Part shown: positions 1 to 9,444 of the stretch, piece after piece | Numbering within the stretch: the first letter of the stretch is position 1 | Layout of the letters: every line of letters begins with the position of its first letter | NCBI RefSeq assembly: GCF_020805785.1 | Contig: NZ_JAJGZV010000004.1 | Span: forward strand, 62,001-126,000 | DNA length: 64,000 bases | DNA from: Flavobacterium chungbukense | Lineage (GTDB): Bacteria > Bacteroidota > Bacteroidia > Flavobacteriales > Flavobacteriaceae | Reading direction: 5' to 3' | The notes under the pieces: model-generated | Told to the model about the DNA's origin: nothing | Database searches by the model: none | The model's input: the letters and a program-made list of their open reading frames with translations, nothing else | Program-made: the position numbers and the translations under genes

Positions 1-275
1 GTCATTCCTAATTTATAACCTTTATAATCAGAAATAAAATTAGGATTAAATAGATAATTGATAATTTTCTCACTCTTGCTCTCCGTTTTCTGCTGATCAA
101 TTTCAGACTGATAGGCCATCCATTTTTCTTTGTTTGCATCTTCTTTATCTAAAACATCAAAATCCGCTAATAGATAAAAAATCTGTAATGCAATCATTAA
201 GACGAAAAGAATAAAAATGCCTTTTCGCTGTTGTTTCGAGAAGCGGAAGTGCTTATTAAAATGTGTAAAATTCAT
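1..275 (-). CDS. ComEA-like helix-hairpin-helix protein, 5' part only
   Basis: The gene runs off the left edge, so only the first 91 codons are visible, starting at ATG 275. The protein opens with a short basic stretch (KQQRKG), then one hydrophobic segment at about residues 17-38. A charged linker rich in D, E and K follows, ending in NPNFISDYKGYKLGM at the window edge. That last stretch resembles the segment preceding the helix-hairpin-helix repeats in flavobacterial ComEA-like proteins. These are membrane-anchored DNA-binding proteins of the DNA-uptake family. The DNA-binding part lies outside the window, so the family call rests on the N-terminal region only. The gene is divergent from the permease. 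Confidence 0.55.
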   Translation of the reverse strand, partial: MNFTHFNKHFRFSKQQRKGIFILFVLMIALQIFYLLADFDVLDKEDANKEKWMAYQSEIDQQKTESKSEKIINYLFNPNFISDYKGYKLGM

Positions 276-511
276 AATCTAAAATAAACTCCAATTTTAA
301 AATCAAATCAAAAAGAAAGAAAAATCCTTCAAATTTATTGATTAAATTAGTAAGAAAAGTAGTTTTTAAAAAATTATTGAATATTTTATAAATAAGCAAT
401 TAATTTAATGAATATCAATAGTTAAAGAAACATCCTTGAGAGTACTGTAAAAAAATTAAAGTTTTTATAACTTAAAACATGATAAATGTTTTTATTTTTT
501 ACAAAAAACAA

Positions 512-519
512 TACATTTG
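512..519 (+). promoter_or_regulatory. -7 promoter element for the permease
   Basis: TACATTTG matches the Bacteroidota -7 consensus TAnnTTTG. It lies 32 bases before the permease start codon, giving a 5' leader of about 25 bases. I find no clean TTG at the -33 position, so only half of the usual promoter is seen. The rest of the 276-551 gap is A+T-rich with no ORF or strong hairpin. Confidence 0.45.
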
Positions 520-551
520 GCACTTAATAACAAATAAACCAATAAAATAGT

Positions 552-2018
552 ATGTCAATCTGGAGAGTTAAACCGATATCTGCCTTTGAGGCCGATATGA
601 AAAAAAGTGATTTAAAGAGAGTTCTAGGAAAATGGAGTCTTACTGCCATTGGCGTTGGTGCCATTATCGGTGGTGGAATTTTTGTACTTACAGGTACTGG
701 AGCTTATTATCATGCAGGTCCAGCATTAGCAATTTCGTTTATTATTGCAGGTATTGCCTGTGTATTTGCGGCTCTTTGCTATTCTGAATTTGCTTCGATC
801 TTACCTGTTGAGGGATCTGCTTACGCATATGCTTATGGTACTATTGGAGAAATTTTTGCCTGGATAATTGGCTGGGGACTTATTCTAGAATATGCAATGG
901 GCTCTATGACCGTCGCCGTTTCCTGGTCAGGATATTTTAATAAATTACTTAAAATATTTCATATCCAACTCCCTGAATGGCTTACCACAGACCCTGCAAG
1001 TTATACTGGAGAAGGATTCTCAATGAATCTTCCAGCTTTCCTAATTGTTATATTAGTTATTTCATTACTTATAAAAGGAACAAAAAGTGCTGCAAAAGCA
1101 AATAACGCTATTGTTATTCTTAAAGTTTCTGCTGTAATTTTTGTAATTGTTGCTGGTCTTTTCTTCATTAATACAGCAAACTGGAGTCCGTTTATTCCTG
1201 AAGCTACACAAATTATCGAAAAAGAAACAACACACAATGCTTACGGAATCGGAGGTATCGTTTCTGGAGCTGCGGCAATTTTCTTTGCTTATGTTGGTTT
1301 CGATGCCGTTTCTACACAGGCTGGAGAAGCTATCAATCCTAAAAAAGATGTTCCTTTTGCTATTATTGCTTCATTATTGGTTTGTACAACTTTATACATT
1401 CTTGTTTCTTTAGTATTGACAGGAATGATGAATTATCAAGATTTTAATCCACTAGGAAAATATCCAGAAGCAATTAAAGCTCCTGTTGCATATGCTTTTG
1501 ATATTGCAGGACAAGGCTGGGCTGGATTTATTATTACTATTGCTGCTACAATTGGTTTAGTATCTGTATTAATGGTTATGATTATGGGGCAATCAAGAAT
1601 TTTCCTTGGAATGTCTAAAGACGGCTTAATTCCACCTGTTTTCTCTAAAGTAAATCCTATTTCTGGAACTCCAAAAACTAACTTAATGATTTTAGGAGGT
1701 ATTATCGCAACAGTTGCTGCTTTTACTCCAATCAATAAATTAGCCGATATGACAAGTTTCGGTACTTTATTTGCCTTTACAATGGTTTGTATCGCGGTTT
1801 GGATTTTAAGAGTTAAACAGCCTGGTTTAAACAGAACTTTTAAAGTTCCTGCTTTACCTGTTATTGCTGTTTTAGGAATTGCAATCAACACTTATTTAAT
1901 TATTAATTTGAGTATTGATGCTCAATTGTTATCACTTGGGTGGCTTGCAATTGGTATTTTGGTTTACTTCGGATATAGTAAACAAAGATCAAAATTGAAC
2001 AACAAAACTGAAGAATAA
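552..2018 (+). CDS. APC-family amino-acid permease
   Basis: This 488-residue, very hydrophobic protein has about 12 predicted membrane segments. Its N-terminal glycine-rich helix, GVGAIIGGGIFVLTG (about residues 35-50), is the hallmark substrate-binding first helix of the APC superfamily. The MSIWR start is typical of flavobacterial cationic-amino-acid-transporter-like members, and an ATG at 597 is a less likely alternative. It should import amino acids across the inner membrane by proton symport. Substrate cannot be read from the sequence. The gene stands alone, with its own promoter element upstream and a hairpin terminator downstream. Confidence 0.9.
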   Translation: MSIWRVKPISAFEADMKKSDLKRVLGKWSLTAIGVGAIIGGGIFVLTGTGAYYHAGPALAISFIIAGIACVFAALCYSEFASILPVEGSAYAYAYGTIGEIFAWIIGWGLILEYAMGSMTVAVSWSGYFNKLLKIFHIQLPEWLTTDPASYTGEGFSMNLPAFLIVILVISLLIKGTKSAAKANNAIVILKVSAVIFVIVAGLFFINTANWSPFIPEATQIIEKETTHNAYGIGGIVSGAAAIFFAYVGFDAVSTQAGEAINPKKDVPFAIIASLLVCTTLYILVSLVLTGMMNYQDFNPLGKYPEAIKAPVAYAFDIAGQGWAGFIITIAATIGLVSVLMVMIMGQSRIFLGMSKDGLIPPVFSKVNPISGTPKTNLMILGGIIATVAAFTPINKLADMTSFGTLFAFTMVCIAVWILRVKQPGLNRTFKVPALPVIAVLGIAINTYLIINLSIDAQLLSLGWLAIGILVYFGYSKQRSKLNNKTEE

Positions 2019-2040
2019 TATACTATATAATATTTCACAA

Positions 2041-2074
2041 AAAAGCTCCAAATTTTCATTTGGAGCTTTTTTTT
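2041..2074. terminator. Bidirectional intrinsic terminator, permease / PspC
   Basis: The stem AGCTCCAAAT / ATTTGGAGCT has a 4-base loop and is flanked by A4 on the left and T8 on the right, so it can terminate from both sides. It sits between the convergent permease and PspC genes. The PspC stop codon falls within the T-tract. Confidence 0.85.
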
Positions 2075-2300
2075 ATAAATCAAATACTGAAGTTCTTTTT
2101 GATCGAATTAAATCTTTCAATCTAATCCAAAAAGCAAGAGTCAAATACACGCCAAATCCTAAACCTGCTGTAACAAAAGAGATATAGATAAAAAATAATC
2201 TTACGTTTGTTACGCGCATTCCAAGTTTATCCGCTAATCTTGAAGAAACATGGAATCCATATTTTTCGAAAAAGAATTTAAGTTTTAAAATAGCTGACAT
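2073..2300 (-). CDS. Small PspC-domain protein
   Basis: This 75-residue protein is essentially a single PspC domain. A basic, amphipathic start is followed by RLADKLGMRVTNVRLFFIY and one long hydrophobic segment (about residues 33-60) with the glycine pair of this family, then a basic tail. PspC proteins are inner-membrane proteins linked in enterobacteria to envelope-stress (phage-shock) signalling. The small stand-alone form is common in Flavobacteriia and its role there is not established. It is the last gene before a bidirectional terminator. A heptamer array lies just upstream of its start. Confidence 0.75.
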   Translation of the reverse strand: MSAILKLKFFFEKYGFHVSSRLADKLGMRVTNVRLFFIYISFVTAGLGFGVYLTLAFWIRLKDLIRSKRTSVFDL

Positions 2301-2308
2301 TTTATTAT

Positions 2309-2336
2309 TTTAGATTTTAGACTTCAGATTTTATAT
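2309..2336. repeat. Heptamer array, 4 units of TTTAGAT type
   Basis: Four consecutive 7-base units, TTTAGAT, TTTAGAC, TTCAGAT and TTTATAT, lie 9 bases upstream of the PspC start. They are related by sequence to the 14-copy array at 60262. Confidence 0.7.
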
Positions 2337-2373
2337 CCGTATGGTTATCTGGATTTCAAAAATACAAAATTAT

Positions 2374-3645
2374 CTAATTGTTTTTTAGAAGATCTATACC
2401 TATCGCGCATTTCAGACATGATTTATTATTACAATATTCATTTTTAAGTTCTAATAAAGTCTGACTTTCAAATGCGTTTTTAGATTTTATTCCGAAGGAA
2501 ATAAATTTATCAATTATAGCATTTTTCTCTGGCGCTACTTCATTCATAAAATCAATTAAACTTTCGATATCTGGTTCGCCTAATGTAGCTGAATAAGCAA
2601 ATTGGATAGGAATAATAGTATTTATTACGATCAAATCTAGAAACGATTTCGATAATGATTTTGCTTTCTTTGGACTTTCTTTATCAAATTGATAATGGTT
2701 CAGCCAATAATTACTCGCCGAAATATCAAATAATTCATACACACTTTCAAGAGATTTTAAATGACATATTTTAGAAAACAAGTTTTGATATTTATGATAT
2801 AAGCCTGCCAACTGAGAAAGTCTAATTGTTGGAAAATTATCTGGACGGAGCTTAAAAAATTGTACCGGATCTACAAATGTTCTCTCTAACTGATACTTAT
2901 GCAGTAAATAAAAATATCTAAAATTTAAATCTTTAAAATAGACATCTTCTTTTTCGGCATTCAACAAACCGGCATTTCCGAAAAATAATGCTTCGAGGTT
3001 TTCGTTCTCAAAACTTTCTTTCCTAATAATAGAAAATGGAATTGATTTAGCTATTTGCAGAAAAGAATTCCCATTCGTATTTAAACCAAAATTTTTTGCT
3101 AGAAGACAAAATAAGACTGCTTCCCAATCTTGGTTTGTTTCTTCTAATAAATCATAAATAAATTTAGATTTACGCTCTAAACGTTCTAAAAACAATCTTT
3201 CCTGCCAACTCTTAAAAACAAATTGATTCGTGTCTTGAATTTGTTTCTCACATGAAATCCAAGTTTTAGGAGTTATTAATGCAGTGTAGTTATGAATTAT
3301 TTCTTTACTCACATAATCTTTAAGAATCAAAACAGGAATTTCTGTATTATCTTCTCTAAAAATAGCAGTATCATTTTCCCACACCACATGCAGAATGACA
3401 TTTTGATATGCTGGATCATTTTCGTGATTGTGAAGATACCAATCTGAAGATTTTAAATGAATCTCTACATTGCCAGCCCATTTTTGATGTCCAATTTCTA
3501 TATGGGCGTTAAAAAAATCTGGTCCCGAAAGCTCCAAATAATCACCTATTTTTAAAATGGTAATTATCTCTCCTTGAGCACTTTTTAAATTCAAAGTGTC
3601 AAACTTCTTGAATTTCCAGAGATAATGAAGAAAATCTTCTTTCAT
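2374..3645 (-). CDS. DUF2851 family protein
   Basis: The 423-residue soluble protein matches the DUF2851 family, conserved in Bacteroidota and of unknown function. The N-terminal signature is clear: MKEDFLHYLWKFKKFD, then a conserved block with GPDFFNA, WAGNVEIH and SDWYLHNHE (residues about 38-76). It ends in a cysteine-bearing tail, CNNKSCLKCAIG, which could bind a metal. No signal peptide or membrane segment is seen. It is followed on the same strand by PspC, after 73 bases. No activity should be assigned. Confidence 0.8.
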   Translation of the reverse strand: MKEDFLHYLWKFKKFDTLNLKSAQGEIITILKIGDYLELSGPDFFNAHIEIGHQKWAGNVEIHLKSSDWYLHNHENDPAYQNVILHVVWENDTAIFREDNTEIPVLILKDYVSKEIIHNYTALITPKTWISCEKQIQDTNQFVFKSWQERLFLERLERKSKFIYDLLEETNQDWEAVLFCLLAKNFGLNTNGNSFLQIAKSIPFSIIRKESFENENLEALFFGNAGLLNAEKEDVYFKDLNFRYFYLLHKYQLERTFVDPVQFFKLRPDNFPTIRLSQLAGLYHKYQNLFSKICHLKSLESVYELFDISASNYWLNHYQFDKESPKKAKSLSKSFLDLIVINTIIPIQFAYSATLGEPDIESLIDFMNEVAPEKNAIIDKFISFGIKSKNAFESQTLLELKNEYCNNKSCLKCAIGIDLLKNN

Positions 3646-3720
3646 TTTTAGACCTTATAAAAAATTTTAAAGGTCTAAAAATAATAAAATTTTAATACTA
3701 TTCTTACAAAAATAAATTAT

Positions 3721-4203
3721 TTAACGCAACATATAAAGTTTAGCACAAGCTCTTGCGTCTGATAAAGCTTCATGGTGATTGAGTTGAATATTCATTTCAC
3801 GGCAACAATCGCTTAACTTTGTCGGTTTTAAACCCTTTGCTTTATAAATTTTAACTGTGCATTCCCATTTTGGTGCAATATTCAAATCTTCATAATTTAA
3901 ACCGTGAAGCAGCATTGTTTTCATCAAAACATTTCGATCAAAACTTTCGTTATGAGCTACTACAACGCGGTTCTTTAATCTCTTTTCGATTTCTGGATAA
4001 ACCTGAAAAAAAGATTTTGCATTAATGGTATCTTTCGGATAAATGCCATGAACACGAATCGTAAATGGATTGTATTCATTGTTTGGAGGTTTGATTAAAG
4101 ACACAAATTCATCTACTATTATTCCGTTTTGAACAGTAACAATTCCGACTGAACATGGATGATGCCCAGTTGCTGTTTCAAAATCAATTGCCGTAAAATT
4201 CAT
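3721..4203 (-). CDS. DEDDh 3'-5' exonuclease (DnaQ/RNase T-like)
   Basis: This 160-residue protein is a single exonuclease domain. The four acidic sites and the general base are visible: D7 and E9 in the ExoI motif (AIDFETATG), an Asp in AHNESFD (ExoII), and H144-x4-D149 in HHEALSDA (ExoIII). The H-x4-D spacing marks the DEDDh class, as in the epsilon proofreading subunit and RNase T. It lacks any extra domain, so it is a stand-alone nuclease rather than a polymerase part. Whether DNA or RNA is the substrate is unknown. It is on the same strand as the CBS-domain lyase upstream, after a 78-base gap. Confidence 0.85.
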   Translation of the reverse strand: MNFTAIDFETATGHHPCSVGIVTVQNGIIVDEFVSLIKPPNNEYNPFTIRVHGIYPKDTINAKSFFQVYPEIEKRLKNRVVVAHNESFDRNVLMKTMLLHGLNYEDLNIAPKWECTVKIYKAKGLKPTKLSDCCREMNIQLNHHEALSDARACAKLYMLR

Positions 4204-4281
4204 ATTATATTTTTAAAAGAAAAATCCACAAATCCAATTGTACAACAATTAGATTTATGGATAAGTTATATTTGTAAATGC

Positions 4282-5643
4282 TTATTTTATTGCACCAATT
4301 ATATCATATTTAGTAATAATATGATGATGTCCATTTCCTAAATCGACCAAAACAGCATCATTTTCTTTTGAGAAAAGTTTTGATACTTCTTCGATTGGTG
4401 TTCCTAATTTTACAATTGGAAAAGGTTTTCCCATTACTTCTTTAATAGGTTTTTCGGCTACATTTTTATCTGCTACATAACTTCTAAACAAATCTGTTTC
4501 ATCAACAGAACCAACAAATCCGTTAATATCTACAACTGGAATCTGCGAAATTTTATATTTACGCATACGCTCAATTGCGTGCGAAACCAATTCTTCTGTT
4601 CGAACAACAATTAATTCTTTATCAATATGATCTTTAATAACGTCTTCTGCCTTCGTTATATTTTCTTCTAAAAACCCACGCTCGCGCATCCAATCATCAT
4701 TGAACATTTTACCTACATAACGGCTTCCAGAATCGTGAAAAAGAACAACAACCACATCGTCTGGCTTAAAATGCTCTTTCAATTGCAAAAGACCTTTTAT
4801 ACAAGCCCCAGCAGAATTCCCAACAAAAATAGCTTCTTCTAAAGCAATTTTTCTAGTATAAACTGCAGCATCTTTATCCGTTACCTTTGTGAATCCGTCA
4901 ATTAAAGAAAAATCGACATTTTTAGGCAAGATATCTTCACCAATTCCTTCTGTTATATAAGAGTAAATTTCGTTTTCATCAAAAATTCCAGTTTCGTGGT
5001 ATTTTTTAAAAACAGAACCATAAGTATCAATTCCCCAAATTTTAATATTTGGATTTTTTTCTTTTAAATATTTCCCAACACCAGAGATTGTTCCTCCAGT
5101 TCCGACACCTACAACAAAGTGCGTGATTTTACCTTCTGTTTGTTTCCAAATTTCTGGTCCCGTCTGCTCATAATGTGCCAATGAATTTGACATATTATCA
5201 TATTGATTAACATACCAAGAATTTGGTGTTTCTTCTGCCAAACGTTTTGAAACTGAATAATAAGAACGAGGATCTGTAGGTTCTACATCTGTTGGGCAAA
5301 CAACAACTTTTGCTCCTACAGCACGAAGAATATCCATTTTTTCTTTTGATTGCTTATCCGAGATTACACAAATTAATTTGTATCCTTTTACGATTGCAAC
5401 AAGTGCAAGTCCCATTCCTGTATTTCCAGAAGTTCCTTCAATAATAGTTCCTCCCGGTTTCAATCGGCCATCAGCCTCTGCATCTTCAATCATTTTTACA
5501 GCCATCCTGTCTTTTACAGAATTACCAGGATTAAAGGTTTCGACTTTTGCCAATACTAACGCATCAATTTCAGCAACAATTTTATTGAGCTTTACCAATG
5601 GTGTGTTACCAATTGTTTCTAAAATATTTTTTGAAAAGTCCAT
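4282..5643 (-). CDS. PLP-dependent cystathionine beta-synthase-like enzyme with two CBS domains
   Basis: The first 330 or so residues form a fold-type II PLP domain. K44 in NSVKDRMA is the expected PLP lysine, TSGNTG at 71-76 binds the substrate carboxylate and GTGGT holds the PLP phosphate. A pair of CBS domains follows (about 340-453, with SHAIERMRKYKISQIPVVD and an ITKYDIIGAI end). This layout is that of cystathionine beta-synthase and of some O-acetylserine sulfhydrylases. It therefore works in cysteine/homocysteine sulfur metabolism, and the CBS pair probably binds an adenosyl ligand. The exact substrate is not decided by sequence. It has no haem-binding N-terminal extension. It lies 43 bases downstream of the porin gene. 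Confidence 0.88.
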   Translation of the reverse strand: MDFSKNILETIGNTPLVKLNKIVAEIDALVLAKVETFNPGNSVKDRMAVKMIEDAEADGRLKPGGTIIEGTSGNTGMGLALVAIVKGYKLICVISDKQSKEKMDILRAVGAKVVVCPTDVEPTDPRSYYSVSKRLAEETPNSWYVNQYDNMSNSLAHYEQTGPEIWKQTEGKITHFVVGVGTGGTISGVGKYLKEKNPNIKIWGIDTYGSVFKKYHETGIFDENEIYSYITEGIGEDILPKNVDFSLIDGFTKVTDKDAAVYTRKIALEEAIFVGNSAGACIKGLLQLKEHFKPDDVVVVLFHDSGSRYVGKMFNDDWMRERGFLEENITKAEDVIKDHIDKELIVVRTEELVSHAIERMRKYKISQIPVVDINGFVGSVDETDLFRSYVADKNVAEKPIKEVMGKPFPIVKLGTPIEEVSKLFSKENDAVLVDLGNGHHHIITKYDIIGAIK

Positions 5644-5686
5644 TTTATTTAAGTTTAATATAGTGGTTCTAATTAAATTAGGCTTT

Positions 5687-7672
5687 TTATTGGAAGAAAT
5701 TCCAAACTAAACCAAAACGCAATACAAAATCACGATAAGGATTATTAGGCGCCGAGTAATAATTGCTTTGTGAAAAAAGCGCGTTTAAATGTTCTGCTTT
5801 TAAATAAAAACGTGTTTGACGAATTCTGGCATTTACGAAAACATCGAAAGTAGCGAAGCCACCCGTCTTTTTTTCTTGCTGCACAAAGAATTCTGCAATA
5901 ACAGGATTGTAATCATCTCCATAATATTTTGTCATATAATTAAAGACAATACCCGTTTGCATAAACAATGCTTTTTTGAAGAAATGATTTGAATAATAAA
6001 AGGTATTTCTTGTCACAAAATCAGGAACATTCAGAATCAAATCTGATTGATCTACTTTTTGATATAAAAGTGTATTGTCTAATGCAAAAGGACCAAATTT
6101 AAATTCACGACTTGCTTTTATTTCTAAATAATTGATCACATTACCATATTGGAACGGCCTAACTATTTGAACATTTCCTTCTTTTTCTACATCTGTTGCA
6201 TCATCAGTAAAATACAAATGATCTTTCAGTACTGTATATTGAACTTGTCCTGTTAACCAAGGAGTTGTTATTTCGGCACTTAACGAATTTATTTTTTCAT
6301 TCTTAAAATTATGCGACCAATTATATGAAATCCAACTACTCTGATATAAATTATAATTATTATTTGGCAGTTTATTGATATTACGATATCTAAAATCGAA
6401 CTTAATTTTTTCATTTAAGTCGTATCGTAATTTAGCATCCAAATCTGAAAGTGATTGATTGGTTATTGATCTTGAATACAAAAATCTACCGTTCCATTTG
6501 TTTTTTTGGTATTCATACTGCCCACCCACATTATTAAATTGCAGATATAAATTGGCAGGAACAGCACTTCCTAAAGAATCTACTATTACTCTTTCATATT
6601 TATAATTTGATCTGTAATCATCTATAAAAAAGTTAAACTTACCTAAAAGCGAGTTTTCATAGGCAGCTCCCACTTTATTATAAAGCCTTTCATATTTTGT
6701 TTCATCGTTGATACTACTTGCTACATAAGAATCTCCAAAACGATTTACTGTTGTCGTTACGTTGTTATTATCTGTAATAGAAGAAGCAACTGTTGGCTGT
6801 TTATACTGGTAATTTTTATACTCGTAATTAAATTGATGTGTTAGATATAAATTATTATTCCCATCTTTTGGATTTACTCTAAAAGCATGGTCAAAAAACA
6901 ATCTTCTTCCCTTCAAAAGCGTTTCTGCATCCGTCAAATAGACTTGTAATCTTTGTCGGTTTTTAAAATCTGGATCATTACTTTCGAAGTTAGAAACATT
7001 TGTAATTCCTCCATTTTCTTCGTTCATTATATCTTGATTGGCAAAATGCGCATTTATTGCATAACGTCTGCTGGTTGTAGCATAACTCGTTGTAAATCTA
7101 AAATTACCCGCACTAACCAATTGATTAATGTAATCTCCTTCAGACCTTAGACCTCTGTAAGCGATTGAAAAATTGAGGTTTTTAGATGTATTCAGAGTAA
7201 TAAAAGAATCTACATTTTGTCCTTTATTAATTGTTGTATTAAAAAACAGCTCTGTAAAAGGTGTTGCGGCTGAATAATATCGAATTTGATCTGCCTGTAT
7301 ATAATTAGAATGCTTTCCTGTAAATCCAATTTCAGGATACGGAGAAAAACTTGTCAAACTATATTGCAAGGTATTTAATGGCTGGCCAATATTTGAAAAT
7401 TCTAAAAGTCCAAAAAGATCTTTTCTAAGATGATTTTGCCTGTAAGCACTTTTTATTGTAAGCGAAGTATCTGCATATATAGTATCATGTTCTAGGGTAA
7501 TAATCTTATATTGATCGATAGTTGCAATTTTAGCTTTTTTCTTCTTTACGGTATCTGTAATACTAGAATATTCCGTATTCATATCTAAATCCTTTTTAGG
7601 AGCGGCTTTTTTTTCTTGAGAAAACAATAAAGTTGGTACAACTAATAGATATAGGAAAATGAATATTCTCAT
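5687..7672 (-). CDS. Putative outer-membrane porin (Porin_10 family)
   Basis: The 661-residue protein starts with a signal peptide (MRIFIFLYLLVVPTLLFS, cleaved before QEKKAA). A lysine-rich linker follows, then a long alternating, aromatic-rich beta-barrel that ends in FGLVWNFFQ, a typical terminal strand with a C-terminal aromatic residue region. This is the Bacteroidota Porin_10 family, predicted outer-membrane channels of unknown substrate. The CBS-domain lyase follows 43 bases downstream on the same strand, so the two may share a transcript. That link is positional only. Confidence 0.8.
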   Translation of the reverse strand: MRIFIFLYLLVVPTLLFSQEKKAAPKKDLDMNTEYSSITDTVKKKKAKIATIDQYKIITLEHDTIYADTSLTIKSAYRQNHLRKDLFGLLEFSNIGQPLNTLQYSLTSFSPYPEIGFTGKHSNYIQADQIRYYSAATPFTELFFNTTINKGQNVDSFITLNTSKNLNFSIAYRGLRSEGDYINQLVSAGNFRFTTSYATTSRRYAINAHFANQDIMNEENGGITNVSNFESNDPDFKNRQRLQVYLTDAETLLKGRRLFFDHAFRVNPKDGNNNLYLTHQFNYEYKNYQYKQPTVASSITDNNNVTTTVNRFGDSYVASSINDETKYERLYNKVGAAYENSLLGKFNFFIDDYRSNYKYERVIVDSLGSAVPANLYLQFNNVGGQYEYQKNKWNGRFLYSRSITNQSLSDLDAKLRYDLNEKIKFDFRYRNINKLPNNNYNLYQSSWISYNWSHNFKNEKINSLSAEITTPWLTGQVQYTVLKDHLYFTDDATDVEKEGNVQIVRPFQYGNVINYLEIKASREFKFGPFALDNTLLYQKVDQSDLILNVPDFVTRNTFYYSNHFFKKALFMQTGIVFNYMTKYYGDDYNPVIAEFFVQQEKKTGGFATFDVFVNARIRQTRFYLKAEHLNALFSQSNYYSAPNNPYRDFVLRFGLVWNFFQ

Positions 7673-7796
7673 TTGATGGCTTTATATAAATTTATTTTTT
7701 GACAGAATTTGTTGAGCAAAGGTAAAGATAAAAACGTATTAACGAAAAAACATAATATATAATATAAAGTGAAAATTGTCTCACTATTTTGAAACG

Positions 7797-7828
7797 AAAA
7801 CCCCGTATACAAAAGTATACGGGGCTTC
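7797..7828 (-). terminator. Terminator of the susCD operon
   Basis: A perfect 10-base stem, CCCCGTATAC / GTATACGGGG, has an AAAA loop. On the minus strand it is followed by a short T-tract (TTTTCGTTT). It lies about 30 bases past the susD stop. Confidence 0.8.
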
Positions 7829-7854
7829 CAAAAAAAATTCAAAATAATTACCTA

Positions 7855-9435
7855 TTACCAATCAGGATTTTGTCCTAAACCTGGATTTGTATTCATTTCT
7901 AATTGAGGTATTGGCCATAAAAATCTACGGTCAGCTGAAGGAATAGCCGCAATAGGAGTGGCAATAACATAAGTATTTCCTAAAACGAATGCAGCAGCTG
8001 TAGGTGCAGCATTTGCCATTTTAGCTGGAATACCACTTGTAGCAACTGATGCTATTGGATCTCCTTGTAATCTGTGAATATCGGTCCATCTACGTCCTTC
8101 TTGTAAAAACTCAATTCTTCTTTCTTTAAGAATAGCTGCAACCATTGCTGCATCTGTTGTAAAAGAAGCAGCTGTGTAAGCCTGAGTAGTTGGGTTTGCC
8201 AAAGATCTATTTCTAACAGAATTTAATAAAGTTAAAGCAGCTGGCAAATTAGATTGACGAGCTTGAGCCTCAGCCATATTTAATACTACTTCAGCATATC
8301 TGATAATTGGAGCAGCATCAGTTCTGTTCGTAACATCAGTATATTTATTAGTATATTTAATACCAGAAGCTGTGTAGATAAACTTACCATCTTCTCTACG
8401 TTTATCATCAGCTAACCATTGTGCATCTCTCCAGATAATTGGACTAATACAAACTAAAGCTCTATCTTTTAAAATACTAGCTAAAGCAGCATTTACACCT
8501 GGATTAGCTGTAGCTGAATGCTGAATAGAGAAAATAGACTCTGAGTTACTAGCATTAACTCCTGTAGTATTTTGGAAAGGTGCATATGGATCTGCAGTTA
8601 AAGCGAAAGCTCCGTTTAATTTAGCTCCTTCAACCAAAACATTTGCCCAATCTCTTTTTTGAAGATAAAGTCTAGTTTTGAAAGCGATTGCAGCCCATTT
8701 AGAAGCTCTTCCAACCGGTCTAGATGCAAAAGCAGTACTGCTTCCTGAAGTAATCAAAGTCTCAGCATCGTTTAAATCTGCTAAAATTTTATCATAACAA
8801 TCTGCTACAGTATTTCTTGGTTTTGCAGATTCAGAATCAATTTCTTCAAATGTGTTAACTCCAACTGTTCTGTAAGGAATACCAGGGTGAGTTGCGCCAG
8901 CAGTAAAGTGATAAGGTCTTGCAAAATAAGTTAACAACTCTAAGTGCGTAATTGCTCTTAAGAATTTAGATTGCCCGATGTAATTATCACCGATTGCTTT
9001 TGTAATAATACCTTTTGCTACAGCTTCGTTAGTACCTTCAATCATAAGATTACATCTGTTGATTAATCTGTAACCATCAACCCAGTAGTAAACGTTGTTA
9101 GCCGTTGTTGGATCGTAAGTACCTCTATAAGTTAACTCATAGAAAGTTGCCATATTTACAACATCTTCTCCTCTAGCCTCTCCTTGTTCAACATAAGCAG
9201 CTCCCCATACATAACCACGACCACCGTTTGGACTAGTTGGTGCAGCGTTATATTGTCCAATTGCAGCCGCATTATAAACCCCATTCATATATGTAGATAT
9301 TAATGTAGGAGTAGTAAAAGCGTCAGGACTTAAAATATTGTTGACAGGCTTTAGATCTATTATTTTTTCTTCTGTACATGAACTCATCCCAAGTACCACT
9401 GCAGAAAGTAAAATTGTTTTTATTATATTTTTCAT
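7855..9435 (-). CDS. SusD/RagB-family nutrient-binding outer-membrane lipoprotein
   Basis: This 526-residue lipoprotein has a lipobox ending at C20 (GMSSC), followed by TEE. Acidic residues just after the lipid cysteine are the Bacteroidota signal for surface export. The body has the SusD layout: alpha-helical TPR-like segments (AITHLELLTYFARPYHF at about 165), conserved RYAEVVLNMAEA and a C-terminal ILKERRIEFLQEGRRWTDIHR block. SusD proteins form the lid over a SusC channel and hand over oligosaccharides, peptides or other large nutrients. It starts 9 bases after susC and is certainly co-transcribed with it. No hydrolase, sensor or sigma factor gene is adjacent, so the substrate cannot be inferred. 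Confidence 0.95.
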   Translation of the reverse strand: MKNIIKTILLSAVVLGMSSCTEEKIIDLKPVNNILSPDAFTTPTLISTYMNGVYNAAAIGQYNAAPTSPNGGRGYVWGAAYVEQGEARGEDVVNMATFYELTYRGTYDPTTANNVYYWVDGYRLINRCNLMIEGTNEAVAKGIITKAIGDNYIGQSKFLRAITHLELLTYFARPYHFTAGATHPGIPYRTVGVNTFEEIDSESAKPRNTVADCYDKILADLNDAETLITSGSSTAFASRPVGRASKWAAIAFKTRLYLQKRDWANVLVEGAKLNGAFALTADPYAPFQNTTGVNASNSESIFSIQHSATANPGVNAALASILKDRALVCISPIIWRDAQWLADDKRREDGKFIYTASGIKYTNKYTDVTNRTDAAPIIRYAEVVLNMAEAQARQSNLPAALTLLNSVRNRSLANPTTQAYTAASFTTDAAMVAAILKERRIEFLQEGRRWTDIHRLQGDPIASVATSGIPAKMANAAPTAAAFVLGNTYVIATPIAAIPSADRRFLWPIPQLEMNTNPGLGQNPDW

Positions 9436-9444
9436 ATTTCTTTA

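Noticed and set aside
5644..5686. Possible leader peptide before the CBS-domain lyase, by analogy with the Cys/Met leader.
   Set aside because: The 43-base gap holds no ORF with Cys or Met codons and no hairpin.
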